DNA from: Bifidobacterium ruminantium DSM 6489
GTDB lineage: Bacteria > Actinomycetota > Actinomycetes > Actinomycetales > Bifidobacteriaceae
Assembly: GCF_000770925.1 (NCBI RefSeq)
Contig: NZ_JDTK01000001.1
Coordinates: forward strand, 124,001 to 188,000
Direction: 5' to 3'
DNA length: 64,000 bases
Under the pieces are notes generated by a model that made no database searches, was not told where the DNA came from, and saw nothing but the letters and a program-made list of their open reading frames with translations. Below, one piece after another: positions 46,131 to 57,375 of the stretch (its first letter is position 1; each line of letters begins with the position of its first letter). A program made the position numbers and the translations under genes.

Positions 46131-46328
46131 ATGGCGTCACCATCCCCAATCAGCCGCCAAACGATGCTGCCGGCGGTCCTGTCCACGATACTGGCATGCA
46201 TCCTGGCCGCGGTGTGCGCGATGATCCTGACCGATGGAGAGATGCTGGCCGTGATCGTCGCCACCGCGGGCGCGTTGCTCGCCGGAGGAATCCTGCTGCT
46301 GCGCATGTGCCAGACATCCGATTGCTGA
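46131..46328 (+). CDS. Small membrane protein (65 aa)
   Basis: 65 residues starting at ATG 46131, eight bases after a strong AAGGAAGGAG. After a short polar start ('MASPSPISRQ') come two hydrophobic helices ('MLPAVLSTILACILAAVCAMIL' region and 'MLAVIVATAGALLAGGILLL'), separated by a short acidic turn, and a Cys-containing end. No family recognised. The good binding site and clean hydrophobic pattern support a real gene. The start of the frame could be moved to 46041, but without a binding site. Confidence 0.65.
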   Translation: MASPSPISRQTMLPAVLSTILACILAAVCAMILTDGEMLAVIVATAGALLAGGILLLRMCQTSDC

Positions 46329-46348
46329 CGCATGGCGCAAGGCAAACG

Positions 46349-46378
46349 CTGACAGCCGGCAGAACGTGCGGATACAAT
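46349..46378 (+). promoter_or_regulatory. Promoter of the second histidine phosphatase, leaderless type
   Basis: CTGACA (46349–46354), 18-base spacer, TACAAT (46373–46378). The ATG is only 6 bases past the -10 box, so the transcript should start at or next to the start codon. Confidence 0.65.
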
Positions 46379-46384
46379 GAAGCC

Positions 46385-47221
46385 ATGATCGACGAAGTAC
46401 TATTCCTGCGCCATGGACGCACCTCCTACAATCTCGCCCGACGTCTGCAGGGGCAGATCGACATCCCTCTCGACATCGTCGGCCGATGGCAGGCGGATCA
46501 AAGCGCATACGAACTCGCCAAAACCTATTATTGGGCGAAGGTCGCGCATCTCGCCGAACATAATGAGCAGCTCGCGCAACCCTCCTATGGGGGCGCTCAT
46601 CTCGCCAGTCTTGACGAAATCAACAATGCGCCCGCCGCCCGCCGCCGCATGATCGTCGTCTCCTCGGATCTGTTCCGCGCGAGGCAGACCGCGCACGCCT
46701 TCGCCGATCTCATGGGACTCGACGTGGAATCCGACCCTCGGCTGCGGGAACGCAGCTTCGGCGAATGGGAGGGCATGACCCGCGAGGAGATCTGCGAACG
46801 TTACGCCGACGATTACCGTTCCTGGCGCGCCCACACCGGTGGTGAGACCAAGCATGGCGTGGAAAGCCGCGTCCACACCGGACGCCGCGGCGCCGAAGCT
46901 GTGCGGGACATCGTCGCCGCGCATGATGACGACACGCATCCGACCACGCTGTTGCTCGTCGGCCACGGATCATGGATCGTCGCCACCGTTGCGGTGCTGC
47001 TCGACATGGATCCGGACGACCTCAACAACATCGGCGCCATGCGCAACGCCTTCTGGACGCGCATGACCCCGCACTTCAATCCCGTCGACCCGACGCTCCG
47101 CACTTGGAAACTGGAGGAATTCAACCAAGGTCCGGCCATCGCCGCGACGGCCGACTGGGAGAACGGGCCGGAGTCGTTGCGCGCGCCCGGCATGCAGTCA
47201 TGGAAGCCGATCGTCCAATAG
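46385..47221 (+). CDS. Histidine phosphatase, second copy
   Basis: 278 residues, a paralogue of the gene at 43721: both share 'RHGRTSYN', 'RLQGQIDIPLD', 'RERSFGEWEG' and the long C-terminal end ('WRLAEYNHGPAIA' versus 'WKLEEFNQGPAIA'). The catalytic Arg9-His10-Gly11 is at the very N-terminus and the second His is in 'LLVGHGSWI'. It differs by an insert of about 35 residues (~45–80, 'YYWAKVAHLAEHNEQLAQPS') before the 'SSDLFRARQTAHAFA' helix. There is no Shine-Dalgarno; the promoter suggests a leaderless mRNA. Substrate unknown. Confidence 0.87.
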   Translation: MIDEVLFLRHGRTSYNLARRLQGQIDIPLDIVGRWQADQSAYELAKTYYWAKVAHLAEHNEQLAQPSYGGAHLASLDEINNAPAARRRMIVVSSDLFRARQTAHAFADLMGLDVESDPRLRERSFGEWEGMTREEICERYADDYRSWRAHTGGETKHGVESRVHTGRRGAEAVRDIVAAHDDDTHPTTLLLVGHGSWIVATVAVLLDMDPDDLNNIGAMRNAFWTRMTPHFNPVDPTLRTWKLEEFNQGPAIAATADWENGPESLRAPGMQSWKPIVQ

Positions 47222-47343
47222 ATGGCAGAAAATCAGCCGAACCGGCCCGCAAGGTGAACGCTTGATGAAATCATCGCCATTCGTGCGGCGAATTCTCGCG
47301 GTGGGACTATCCTTGATAAGGTTGTTTGCCCGACCGTGCGGAG

Positions 47344-47374
47344 CGCTGTACGGCATCCGGGCTTCCGTACAGCG
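47344..47374 (+). other. Hairpin upstream of corA
   Basis: CGCTGTACGG (47344–47353) and CCGTACAGCG (47365–47374), a perfect 10-base stem with an 11-base loop. It is either the end of the preceding transcript or a structured corA leader; the corA start is 37 bases further on. I do not recognise an M-box or ykoK consensus. Confidence 0.5.
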
Positions 47375-47411
47375 ATAGAACGTTGGAAAGCGCGAAAGGC
47401 GGGTGAGAGAC

Positions 47412-48362
47412 ATGTTGAGAATGTTCAGAACGATTAACGGCCAGGTGGAGCAGATCCAAAAACCTGAGAACGGCTCCTGGCTGTGCCTTTCGGAACCCAC
47501 CGACGTGGAACTCGCTAACGTGTCCATGGAGGCCGGCGTCGATCTGGCAGACCTGCGTGCCCCGCTGGATGACGAGGAACGCTCACGCGTCGACGTCGAG
47601 GACGATTACACGATGATCATCGTGGACATTCCGACCGTGGAGGAGCGGGGAGGCCGCGACTGGTACGAGACCATCCCGTTGTCGATCATCATCACCCAAT
47701 CGGCCATCATCACCGTCTGCATGCAGGACACTCCCGTGCTGCATCCGTTCATGGAAGGCACCATCCGCGGCTTCAACACATACATGAAGACGCGGTTTAT
47801 CCTGCAGATCCTGTACCGCAACGCCACCATGTATCTGCGCTATCTGCGCATCATCGACCGGGAAAGCGACAAGCTCGAACTCAAGCTGCGTCATTCCATG
47901 CAGAACCGCGAAATCCTCATGCTGCTGGAGCTGAGCAAAACATTGGTCTACTTCACCACGTCACTCAAATCGAACGAGATCGTCATGGAGAAGCTGACCA
48001 CGTTGCCGCGGCTCAAGCAGTATCCAGAGGATGAGGATCTGCTCGACGACGTCATCACGGAAAACAAGCAGGCCATCGAGATGGCCAACATCTACAGCGG
48101 AGTTCTTGCCAACATGACCGACGCGTTCGCGTCGATCGTGTCGAACAATCTGAACAACGTGATGCGCATCTTCACCATCATCTCCATCACATTGTCCATC
48201 CCGACCCTGATCTTCTCTATGTACGGCATGAACTTCCAGCATGGCATGCTTGGCATGCCATTGACGGACAAGCCTTGGGGCTTTGCGGTCGTCATCGGCG
48301 TCTCCGTGGTCATCTCCGCGATCGTCACCTGGTTCCTCACCCGTTCCCGCATGTTCAAGTGA
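47412..48362 (+). CDS. corA: CorA-family divalent-cation (Mg2+/Co2+) transporter
   Basis: 316 residues: a soluble N-terminal alpha/beta domain of ~240 residues, then two transmembrane helices near the C-terminus. The signature GMN is at residues 272–274 ('MYGMNF') between them, and the basic C-terminal end ('TRSRMFK') fits CorA. It forms a pentameric channel for Mg2+ or Co2+. The start is ATG 47412, 8 bases after AAAGGCGGG; a GTG at 47403 is the alternative. The stop overlaps the start of a solute-binding lipoprotein gene by 1 base. Confidence 0.93.
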   Translation: MLRMFRTINGQVEQIQKPENGSWLCLSEPTDVELANVSMEAGVDLADLRAPLDDEERSRVDVEDDYTMIIVDIPTVEERGGRDWYETIPLSIIITQSAIITVCMQDTPVLHPFMEGTIRGFNTYMKTRFILQILYRNATMYLRYLRIIDRESDKLELKLRHSMQNREILMLLELSKTLVYFTTSLKSNEIVMEKLTTLPRLKQYPEDEDLLDDVITENKQAIEMANIYSGVLANMTDAFASIVSNNLNNVMRIFTIISITLSIPTLIFSMYGMNFQHGMLGMPLTDKPWGFAVVIGVSVVISAIVTWFLTRSRMFK

Positions 48363-49246
48363 TGCGTATGGGTGGAAGGATTCGTCGTGTGGCCGCGGCG
48401 GCAGGCGCGGTGTTGATGGCAATCGGCATGGGGGGCTGTGGCACGTCGGTTTCCGTGGTGACCGAAGGCGCGGCGCAGGGGCCGACGATCGCGATCGGCG
48501 TCGCGGCCGACCAGCCGGGGCTTGGTTGGCTGCATGGAGGGGAATATTCCGGTTTCGACATCGACGTCGCCAAATACGTGGCGAAGACCTTGGGATACGC
48601 GGAAAAGCAGATCGTGTTCAGGCAGTTGACGCCGGATGCGAGGATCTCGTCACTCGCCGACGGCACCGTCGACATGATCGTGGATTCCTTCTCCGTCGAC
48701 GGCGCCCACGATGGCGAAGCCGATGTCGCGGGGCCATATCTGACCGTGCATGAAGCTTTGCTGGTGCGCACCGACGATTCGTCCGCGGTCAAAGGAGCTG
48801 ACGACCTGTCCGGCAAAACCGTATGCGCGGTCACCGGCAGCGCGGCCGCGCACGATATCCGCGGCCGTGCCGAGCATGCGGTCGTACGAGAACGCGGCAC
48901 GTATCCGCAGTGCGTGACGGCGCTGATGATCGGCGAAGCCGACGCGATCGCAACGGACGATGCGATCGCGACCGGTCTGGCAGCCAACAATACGGGCGAC
49001 CATATGAAGATCGTCGACGTCCCTGACGTCGAATGGTTCTACGGCATCGCCGTCAAATCGGGGCAAAGCGAACTGGTGGGGCAAATCGACGCCGCGCTGC
49101 GGGCGATGGTGAAGGACGGTTCATGGCAGCGGGCCGCCGATGACATGAACGGAACGATCGGGTACGTTCCCGACGCGAAGACGAATCCTCCTACGGCATC
49201 AGCCCAGGATTCCTCCTCCGATTCCTCCGCGTCGTCGGAAAAATAA
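48362..49246 (+). CDS. Solute-binding lipoprotein, family 3 (polar amino acid type), without adjacent permease
   Basis: 294 residues. A lipoprotein signal peptide ends in a lipobox before Cys26 ('LMAIGMGGC'). The mature part is a type 3 periplasmic binding protein: 'IAIGVAADQPGLGW', 'YSGFDIDVAKYVAKTLG', 'ISSLADGTVDMIVDSFSVD' and 'LSGKTVCAVTGSAAAHDI' follow the order of glutamine/glutamate/arginine binders. The Ser-rich end may be disordered. The start overlaps the corA stop. No permease or ATPase gene is nearby, so it must use a distant transporter or serve as a sensor. Confidence 0.85.
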   Translation: MRMGGRIRRVAAAAGAVLMAIGMGGCGTSVSVVTEGAAQGPTIAIGVAADQPGLGWLHGGEYSGFDIDVAKYVAKTLGYAEKQIVFRQLTPDARISSLADGTVDMIVDSFSVDGAHDGEADVAGPYLTVHEALLVRTDDSSAVKGADDLSGKTVCAVTGSAAAHDIRGRAEHAVVRERGTYPQCVTALMIGEADAIATDDAIATGLAANNTGDHMKIVDVPDVEWFYGIAVKSGQSELVGQIDAALRAMVKDGSWQRAADDMNGTIGYVPDAKTNPPTASAQDSSSDSSASSEK

Positions 49247-49280
49247 CGGGAACGCATGTGCCTGAATAGTGGTTGATTCG

Positions 49281-49310
49281 TTGCGAAGTGTCCAGTTGCG
49301 CGGCTAATTT
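49281..49310 (+). promoter_or_regulatory. leuS: leuS promoter, probably leaderless
   Basis: TTGCGA (49281–49286), 18-base spacer, TAATTT (49305–49310). The ATG of leuS begins 9 bases after the -10 box and has no Shine-Dalgarno. Confidence 0.55.
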
Positions 49311-49318
49311 CATGCATT

Positions 49319-52291
<2,973 letters not shown>

Positions 52292-52339
52292 CGTTCCGCA
52301 CGCCGAGCACCTCTTTAGGAAGACATGAGGCCTTCTGCC

Positions 52340-52368
52340 GTCCGGCGACACGCCGGACATGTGGATAA
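52340..52368 (+). other. Small hairpin and perfect DnaA-box sequence after leuS
   Basis: GTCCGGCG (52340–52347) and CGCCGGAC (52351–52358) form an 8-base stem with a 3-base loop. Directly after it, TGTGGATAA (52360–52368) is the exact complement of the DnaA box TTATCCACA. A single box may be chance. Confidence 0.5.
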
Positions 52369-52406
52369 CCCATGTTCTCCGACCACAGGGGTCGTTCCGG
52401 CTGGAC

Positions 52407-52448
52407 AATGTGCCCATGCATCCTCCAACTTGGATGCATGGGCACATT
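52407..52448 (+). terminator. leuS terminator
   Basis: AATGTGCCCATGCATCC (52407–52423) pairs over 17 bases with GGATGCATGGGCACATT (52432–52448) around an 8-base loop, followed by TGTTTC. It also argues that comEA starts downstream of it. Confidence 0.8.
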
Positions 52449-52500
52449 TGTTTCTCGTTCCAAGCGTTTCATCCAAGCCTCCCGCGTAGCTGGCGGCGAC

Positions 52501-53193
52501 ATGGACGTGCCGCTCGCCACGATACGGTTACGCGGACTCAGCCTGCCTGGAAACGTGCCCCGGCGTGGCGCCCCTGTCGGACCGCGGACGGAGGAACCGG
52601 ACGAACCGTCCTACTTTATGGAACAAGCTGTTTCCAAGCGGACGGCGCATGGAGCGAAGCCGACATTGGCGGAGCTTTCCGGAGTCAGACCGGCAGATGG
52701 CGCGGATGACATGGAACGGCCGAAACGGGACAGGCCACGATTGGCGTTCCGGCCGTTCCACGCGCTTGTCGCCATCCTCGCACTGTCGTGCGCGTTGTGC
52801 GCGAGCCTGACCATGCTGGTGCAGCAGGCCATGCATTACGGCGCGATGCAGCGAAGCCAAACCGCGCAATCGCAGGAGCAATCAAAGCAACAACAATCAC
52901 AGCAGACTGGACAGGAGGCTCCTCAACAGGCTCCGCAGCAAACTCAGACGACACAGGAACCGCAGGAGCAGCCAGCCGAGCCGACACAACCTCAATCGAA
53001 CCAAATCGACATCAACACGGCAGGTCTGGAAGAACTGCAGACGCTCAAAGGCGTCGGACCCGTCACCGCGCAACGTATCCTCGATTATCGGGCGCGAATC
53101 GGCCGATTCGATAGCATCGACCAACTGCTGGAGGTCAAGGGCATCGGCGCGAAGACCTTGGCGAAATTCCGCGAACAGGCGTGCGTGCGATGA
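52501..53193 (+). CDS. comEA: ComEA-like helix-hairpin-helix DNA-binding protein
   Basis: 230 residues in this reading. One transmembrane helix (~residues 85–108, 'ALVAILALSCALCASLTMLVQQ') is followed by a Gln/Pro/Thr-rich linker of ~55 residues and two helix-hairpin-helix motifs at the end ('IDINTAGLEELQTLKGVGPVTAQRILDYR', 'IGRFDSIDQLLEVKGIGAKTLAK'). This is the layout of ComEA, which holds incoming DNA outside the membrane. The start is uncertain: ATG 52501 or ATG 52618 (191 residues). Neither has a strong binding site. The stop overlaps comEC by ATGA. Confidence 0.85.
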   Translation: MDVPLATIRLRGLSLPGNVPRRGAPVGPRTEEPDEPSYFMEQAVSKRTAHGAKPTLAELSGVRPADGADDMERPKRDRPRLAFRPFHALVAILALSCALCASLTMLVQQAMHYGAMQRSQTAQSQEQSKQQQSQQTGQEAPQQAPQQTQTTQEPQEQPAEPTQPQSNQIDINTAGLEELQTLKGVGPVTAQRILDYRARIGRFDSIDQLLEVKGIGAKTLAKFREQACVR

Positions 53194-54899
53194 ACGGCGG
53201 CGATTATCTTGACAGGGAGCGTGGAAGCCGTGATTGGCGGTTGCTTCCGGCTGCGTTGTGCGGTTGGGCGGCAAGCCTTGCAGCCCATGCCGGTTTCGAC
53301 TATTGCATGAACCATGATGGCATATTGGGATTGCTGCCGATTGTCATCATCGGCACGGTGCCGTTCGTCGCCGTCTCGGGACTGGCGTTCCTGCGATTAT
53401 CCGAGCCTCTTCGACATTGGCTGTCCATCTGGCATGCGAGCGTCACAATGTGCGCGGTCGCGGCGGTCGCATGCGCGTCCTGCGCGCTGGTATACGATCT
53501 GCTGCAATGGCGCGATCCCGCCTCCAGAGCAGCGGCTGGAGGGGAAGTCGTCGCCGTCATGGTCATACGCGCCACATCGTCGGCCGTCAGCTCCGACCGA
53601 CGTTCGAACGATTGCCGTCTCGACGCGCGCACCCTGTCTATCACCATTGACGGCATACAGCAGAACAGCTCGGCGCGCATACGCGTGTATGCGGATCAGC
53701 CCGAATGCGGAAAACTCAGACAAGGCGGCACGTATGAGATCTCGGGCACGATTTCCGAGGCGGAATACGGCGCCATGCCATTGTGGCTGACCGACGCCGT
53801 AATGGTCGAACGGGTCAGATCGCCAAGCATGCCGATGCGTGTCATCGATACGATGCAGCAGGCGTTCCTCACGCAGACCGCACAGTTATCCGACCAAGGA
53901 AAGATACTGGTTCCGGGACTGACCTTGGGCATCCTCGGGCAGGATTACGTCCCGGTCGAAGGAGCTGACGCCGGCATCGACTCCACCTACGCAACACAGG
54001 TCGAAGACGCGTTCCGCCGGTCGGGAATCGTGCATCTCATGGCGGTCAGCGGTGGCCATCTGGCCGTGGTCGCCGCATTGGTCCGCGGCGTCTGCTCATT
54101 TTTCCTTGCCCCACGCCGGGTTTCCGCGTTGCTGGTAGCCTCTGCGTACGTCATGTTGTCGGCGTGCGTATTCCCGTCGGATTCGGTGTCCCGTGCGCTG
54201 ATGATGGGCCTGTCCGGCGCGGCATGCCAGTTTCTGGGCAGACGGGGACAAGCGATGGCGTCATTGAGCTGGATCACATTGGCCATGCTGATGGTATGCC
54301 CACAGATGTCGCAAAGCTTCGGATTCGCTTTGTCCTGCGCCGCGGTGCTCGGCATCGTGCTGTTCGCCGGAACGCTTAACGCATGGATGATGCCAGTCAT
54401 GCCACGATTTATCGCCGAAGCCATGTCCATGACCATTTCGGCGCAGGTGTTCACCCTGCCGATCCAAGTGCTCATCGAACCGGAACTGCCGATATTCTCC
54501 GTGCCTGCCAACCTGGTGGTGGCCCCATTCGTGGGATTCTCCACGTTGGCCGGTCTGGCAAGCCTGACGATCTCATGGCTCATTCCCTGGCTGGGACTGC
54601 AATTAGCCCGCGTGGCATCCTGGGGCACTTCGGTCATGGAGCTGACCGCGCTTCATTTGGGATCCGGAGAGCGGGCGACGATTCCTTGGGCCGGAGGAAT
54701 CAAAGGAGCGGTACTCGTCTGCGTCGTGGAAGCCATATGCGTCCTGTCAGCCATCGCCACGCGCCGGATCCTCACCGCAATGATCGTCCAGGAACCCGAC
54801 CTGCCCGGAAAACGACTCATCGTCAATCCCGTGGAACGACTGCGCATGTGGGCCGAACGCACCAGGAAAACATTGCGCGATCTGCAATGGGAACAATAA
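53190..54899 (+). CDS. comEC: ComEC/Rec2-type DNA-uptake channel protein
   Basis: 569 residues with about ten membrane helices. The Competence domain is clear from 'HLMAVSGGHLAVVAALVRG', 'SDSVSRALMMGLSGAACQFLGR' and 'QVFTLPIQVLIEPELPIFSVPANLVVAPFVGF'. The N-terminal part includes the extracellular OB-like DUF4131 region. The C-terminal metallo-beta-lactamase domain present in long ComEC proteins is absent; the protein ends after a basic cytoplasmic tail. ComEC is the membrane channel for single-stranded DNA uptake. It is coupled to comEA; no pilus or ComFA genes are in the window. Confidence 0.88.
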   Translation: MNGGDYLDRERGSRDWRLLPAALCGWAASLAAHAGFDYCMNHDGILGLLPIVIIGTVPFVAVSGLAFLRLSEPLRHWLSIWHASVTMCAVAAVACASCALVYDLLQWRDPASRAAAGGEVVAVMVIRATSSAVSSDRRSNDCRLDARTLSITIDGIQQNSSARIRVYADQPECGKLRQGGTYEISGTISEAEYGAMPLWLTDAVMVERVRSPSMPMRVIDTMQQAFLTQTAQLSDQGKILVPGLTLGILGQDYVPVEGADAGIDSTYATQVEDAFRRSGIVHLMAVSGGHLAVVAALVRGVCSFFLAPRRVSALLVASAYVMLSACVFPSDSVSRALMMGLSGAACQFLGRRGQAMASLSWITLAMLMVCPQMSQSFGFALSCAAVLGIVLFAGTLNAWMMPVMPRFIAEAMSMTISAQVFTLPIQVLIEPELPIFSVPANLVVAPFVGFSTLAGLASLTISWLIPWLGLQLARVASWGTSVMELTALHLGSGERATIPWAGGIKGAVLVCVVEAICVLSAIATRRILTAMIVQEPDLPGKRLIVNPVERLRMWAERTRKTLRDLQWEQ

Positions 54900-54940
54900 G
54901 CCCATCCACTTTGTCCACCGATACGGCGAGATTGAACAGT

Positions 54941-55921
54941 ATGCCAAAACCATCCGCAGCCACCACGCCCTTCCACCTCGTATGCGGAGGCGACTCGTAC
55001 CTGAACGACCAGACGGTGCGCGACCTCAAACACGAGGCGCAACGCCGGTATCCCGACGCGGAAACCATCGAACTCGACGCGGCAAACGCCGACCATTACG
55101 CCTTCGACGAAGCGGTAAGCCCATCATTGCTTGCGGATCGCGCCATCGTCATCGTCACCAACCTGCAGAACGCGGACGAAAAACTGGGCGACGCCATGGT
55201 CTCTTACTGCAGACAGGCGTGCAAGGAGCCGGCGGACGCAAGCATCGTCATCTGCCAGCATGAGGGCGGTGTGAAGGGCAAACGTCTGGTGGAGCAGCTC
55301 ACCAAGGCCGGAGCGTACAAGGACGCTGTCGCCGACCTGAAGAAGCCCGAGGCCAAACTCAACTTCGTCATGCAATGCTTCGAACGGCGCAAACGCCGCG
55401 TCGAGCCGATGGCCGCGCAGCAACTCGTGGCCGTGTTGGGGGATAGGACCGGCGAGCTTGCGGCCATGGTCGGCCAGTTATGCTTCGATTTCGACGACAA
55501 TCCCATGACGCTCGACCGCGTCAACCAATATCTCACCTCCAATCCGCAGGTGGATGGCTTCCGTGTCGCCGACCTCGCGTTGTCGGGACGTACGGCGGAC
55601 GCGATCATCGCCATGCGATCGTCCGTGGAACAGGGCACCGCTCCGATCGCGCTTATCGGCGCGCTGGCCATGAAGCTGCGGACGATGGCGAAGGCGTCGG
55701 CGGTGCGTGCGGGCACCATTTCCACGGCCGAGGCGAAAACGAACCCCTGGGTGTTGAAGAACGCGACCCGGCAACTATCCGGATGGACGTCAAGCGGCAT
55801 GAGCGCATGCATCCAGATGCTCGCATGGGCCGACGAGCAAAGCAAAACCAATGGCTCGGACCCGGTCTATGCTTTGGAACGGTCCATCGAACTGATCAGC
55901 CGCAAAGGACGTGCCGCATGA
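54941..55921 (+). CDS. holA: DNA polymerase III delta subunit
   Basis: A 326-residue clamp-loader subunit that opens the beta clamp. The AAA+-like N-terminal fold begins 'FHLVCGGDSYLNDQTVRDL', which is typical of the HolA start; the C-terminal domain includes 'VDGFRVADLALSGRTADAIIAM' and 'PIALIGALAMKLRTMAKASAVR'. The start ATG 54941 lies 41 bases after comEC and has no clear Shine-Dalgarno. comEA–comEC–holA is a conserved order in Gram-positives. The stop overlaps tsaE by ATGA. Confidence 0.92.
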   Translation: MPKPSAATTPFHLVCGGDSYLNDQTVRDLKHEAQRRYPDAETIELDAANADHYAFDEAVSPSLLADRAIVIVTNLQNADEKLGDAMVSYCRQACKEPADASIVICQHEGGVKGKRLVEQLTKAGAYKDAVADLKKPEAKLNFVMQCFERRKRRVEPMAAQQLVAVLGDRTGELAAMVGQLCFDFDDNPMTLDRVNQYLTSNPQVDGFRVADLALSGRTADAIIAMRSSVEQGTAPIALIGALAMKLRTMAKASAVRAGTISTAEAKTNPWVLKNATRQLSGWTSSGMSACIQMLAWADEQSKTNGSDPVYALERSIELISRKGRAA

Positions 55922-56490
55922 GCAACACCATTACCATCACAGCCGCCACCGGCGAGGACATGCAGGCGTTGGGGGAGCGTTTGGCGAAGCTTGCCCGTGG
56001 AGGCGACGTGCTGTTGCTGTCCGGTCCGCTTGGCGCCGGCAAGACCACGTTCGCGCAAGGGTTCGGCGCGGGACTTGGCATCGGAGAGCCCATCGTCTCG
56101 CCGACCTTCACCATCGCACGCGAGCTTGAGGGACGGTTCGCGGACGGTTCGCCGGCGCATCTGGTGCACGTCGACGCCTACAGGCTCGGCGGCAACGCCT
56201 ACGCGCCCGGACAGGACACGGTCGGACGGCTATTGGACGAATTGGAATCGCTCGGCTTGGACGAGGAATTGGAGGATCCGGGCGAGCATACCGTCATCCT
56301 GATGGAATGGGGCGAGCAGATGGCCGCCGCATTGGCTCCGGAACGGCTTGAAATCCACATCGACCGTCCGCTTGACGCGCCCGCCGTGACCGCGGACGGC
56401 GAGCTGACCAGCGCGGGCGCACGCACGGTGACGTTGGTGCCGGTGGGCGCTGCCTGGGATTCGTTCGATTTCACCGCGGGAAAACGCTGA
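55918..56490 (+). CDS. tsaE: tRNA threonylcarbamoyladenosine biosynthesis ATPase TsaE
   Basis: 190 residues. The Walker A loop is 'SGPLGAGKTTFAQG' near residue 35, followed by 'VSPTFTIARELEG' (switch region) and 'HLVHVDAYRLGG'. TsaE is the ATPase that works with TsaB and TsaD in the N6-threonylcarbamoyladenosine (t6A) modification of tRNA at position 37. An ~25-residue acidic insert ('LDELESLGLDEELEDPGEH') and a short C-terminal extension make it a little longer than most. Its start overlaps holA, and tsaB follows after ~100 bases. Confidence 0.93.
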   Translation: MSNTITITAATGEDMQALGERLAKLARGGDVLLLSGPLGAGKTTFAQGFGAGLGIGEPIVSPTFTIARELEGRFADGSPAHLVHVDAYRLGGNAYAPGQDTVGRLLDELESLGLDEELEDPGEHTVILMEWGEQMAAALAPERLEIHIDRPLDAPAVTADGELTSAGARTVTLVPVGAAWDSFDFTAGKR

Positions 56491-56594
56491 CCCTGTCTAA
56501 GACGCATCCGACGTGGCCGACCGCACCGCATGCCGTGGCTTCCAGCGCCGGTTGTACAGTGGTTGGCAGTTTGGCACAAGGAGTTTTCAAGCAT

Positions 56595-57365
56595 ATGCAG
56601 ACACTGGTGATTGACACCTCATATGGTTCGACCGTAGGCGTGGTCGGACATGAACCCATCGTCGAAACGGATTCGCGCACCCATGTCGAGAAACTGCAGG
56701 TGAACATCGCGCAAGCCGTCGAACAGGCCGGACTGCAGGCGTCGGACATCACCCGCATCGTCGTCGGCGTCGGACCGGCGCCATTCACCGGCCTGCGCGC
56801 CGGCATCGTCGCGGCCAAGGCATTGGCCTTCGCCACAGGCGCGCAACTGGTCGGACAGGACGTGCTCGCGCCGCAATGCCTGGCACATACTCAAGCTACG
56901 GACGATCGCCGCCATCTGACGCTTGCCGTCAACGACGCGCGTCGCCGGCAACTGTATTTCGCGCTGTATGACGGCGGCACCGTTGCGGACGGCGTCGGAC
57001 AATCGCCCATAACGTTGATCGACATGGACATCGACTATCCGGATTCCATCACGATGCGCGTCAATGACGTTCTTACGAAGCTCGCCGACACGGGCAAGTC
57101 GTACGTCGTCGACGTCATCGGCCATGGTGCGGTCAAATACGCGCAGTCGTGGAATGCGATTGCCTCCCTCGGCGAAGTCGACGACCATGCTCTGCTCGAC
57201 GAAGGCGCGGAAGGATTGGCGCGATTCGCGGCCTTCACCACCAGCGAACAGGCGTTGGCAGAACCGACCCCCGTCGAACCGTTATATCTGCGTCGTCCGG
57301 ACGTGTCAGTGCCCAACCCGCTCAAGCATGTGCTCAACCATGCCGGCGCCGAACGAACGGAGTGA
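56595..57365 (+). CDS. tsaB: tRNA threonylcarbamoyladenosine biosynthesis protein TsaB
   Basis: 256 residues of the ASKHA fold: 'LVIDTSYGSTVGVV' at the N-terminus and 'VVGVGPAPFTGLRAGIVAAKALAFATG' are the standard TsaB signatures. It forms the scaffold with TsaD and TsaE. The start ATG 56595 follows AAGGAG (56579–56584) with a 10-base gap. The next gene, rimI, starts 10 bases after its stop. Confidence 0.93.
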   Translation: MQTLVIDTSYGSTVGVVGHEPIVETDSRTHVEKLQVNIAQAVEQAGLQASDITRIVVGVGPAPFTGLRAGIVAAKALAFATGAQLVGQDVLAPQCLAHTQATDDRRHLTLAVNDARRRQLYFALYDGGTVADGVGQSPITLIDMDIDYPDSITMRVNDVLTKLADTGKSYVVDVIGHGAVKYAQSWNAIASLGEVDDHALLDEGAEGLARFAAFTTSEQALAEPTPVEPLYLRRPDVSVPNPLKHVLNHAGAERTE

Positions 57366-57375
57366 CGGCACGCCC

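Noticed and set aside
47222-47411. Possible Mg2+ riboswitch (M-box) before corA
   Set aside because: Only one simple 10-base hairpin is present; the M-box core was not recognised and the gap is short.
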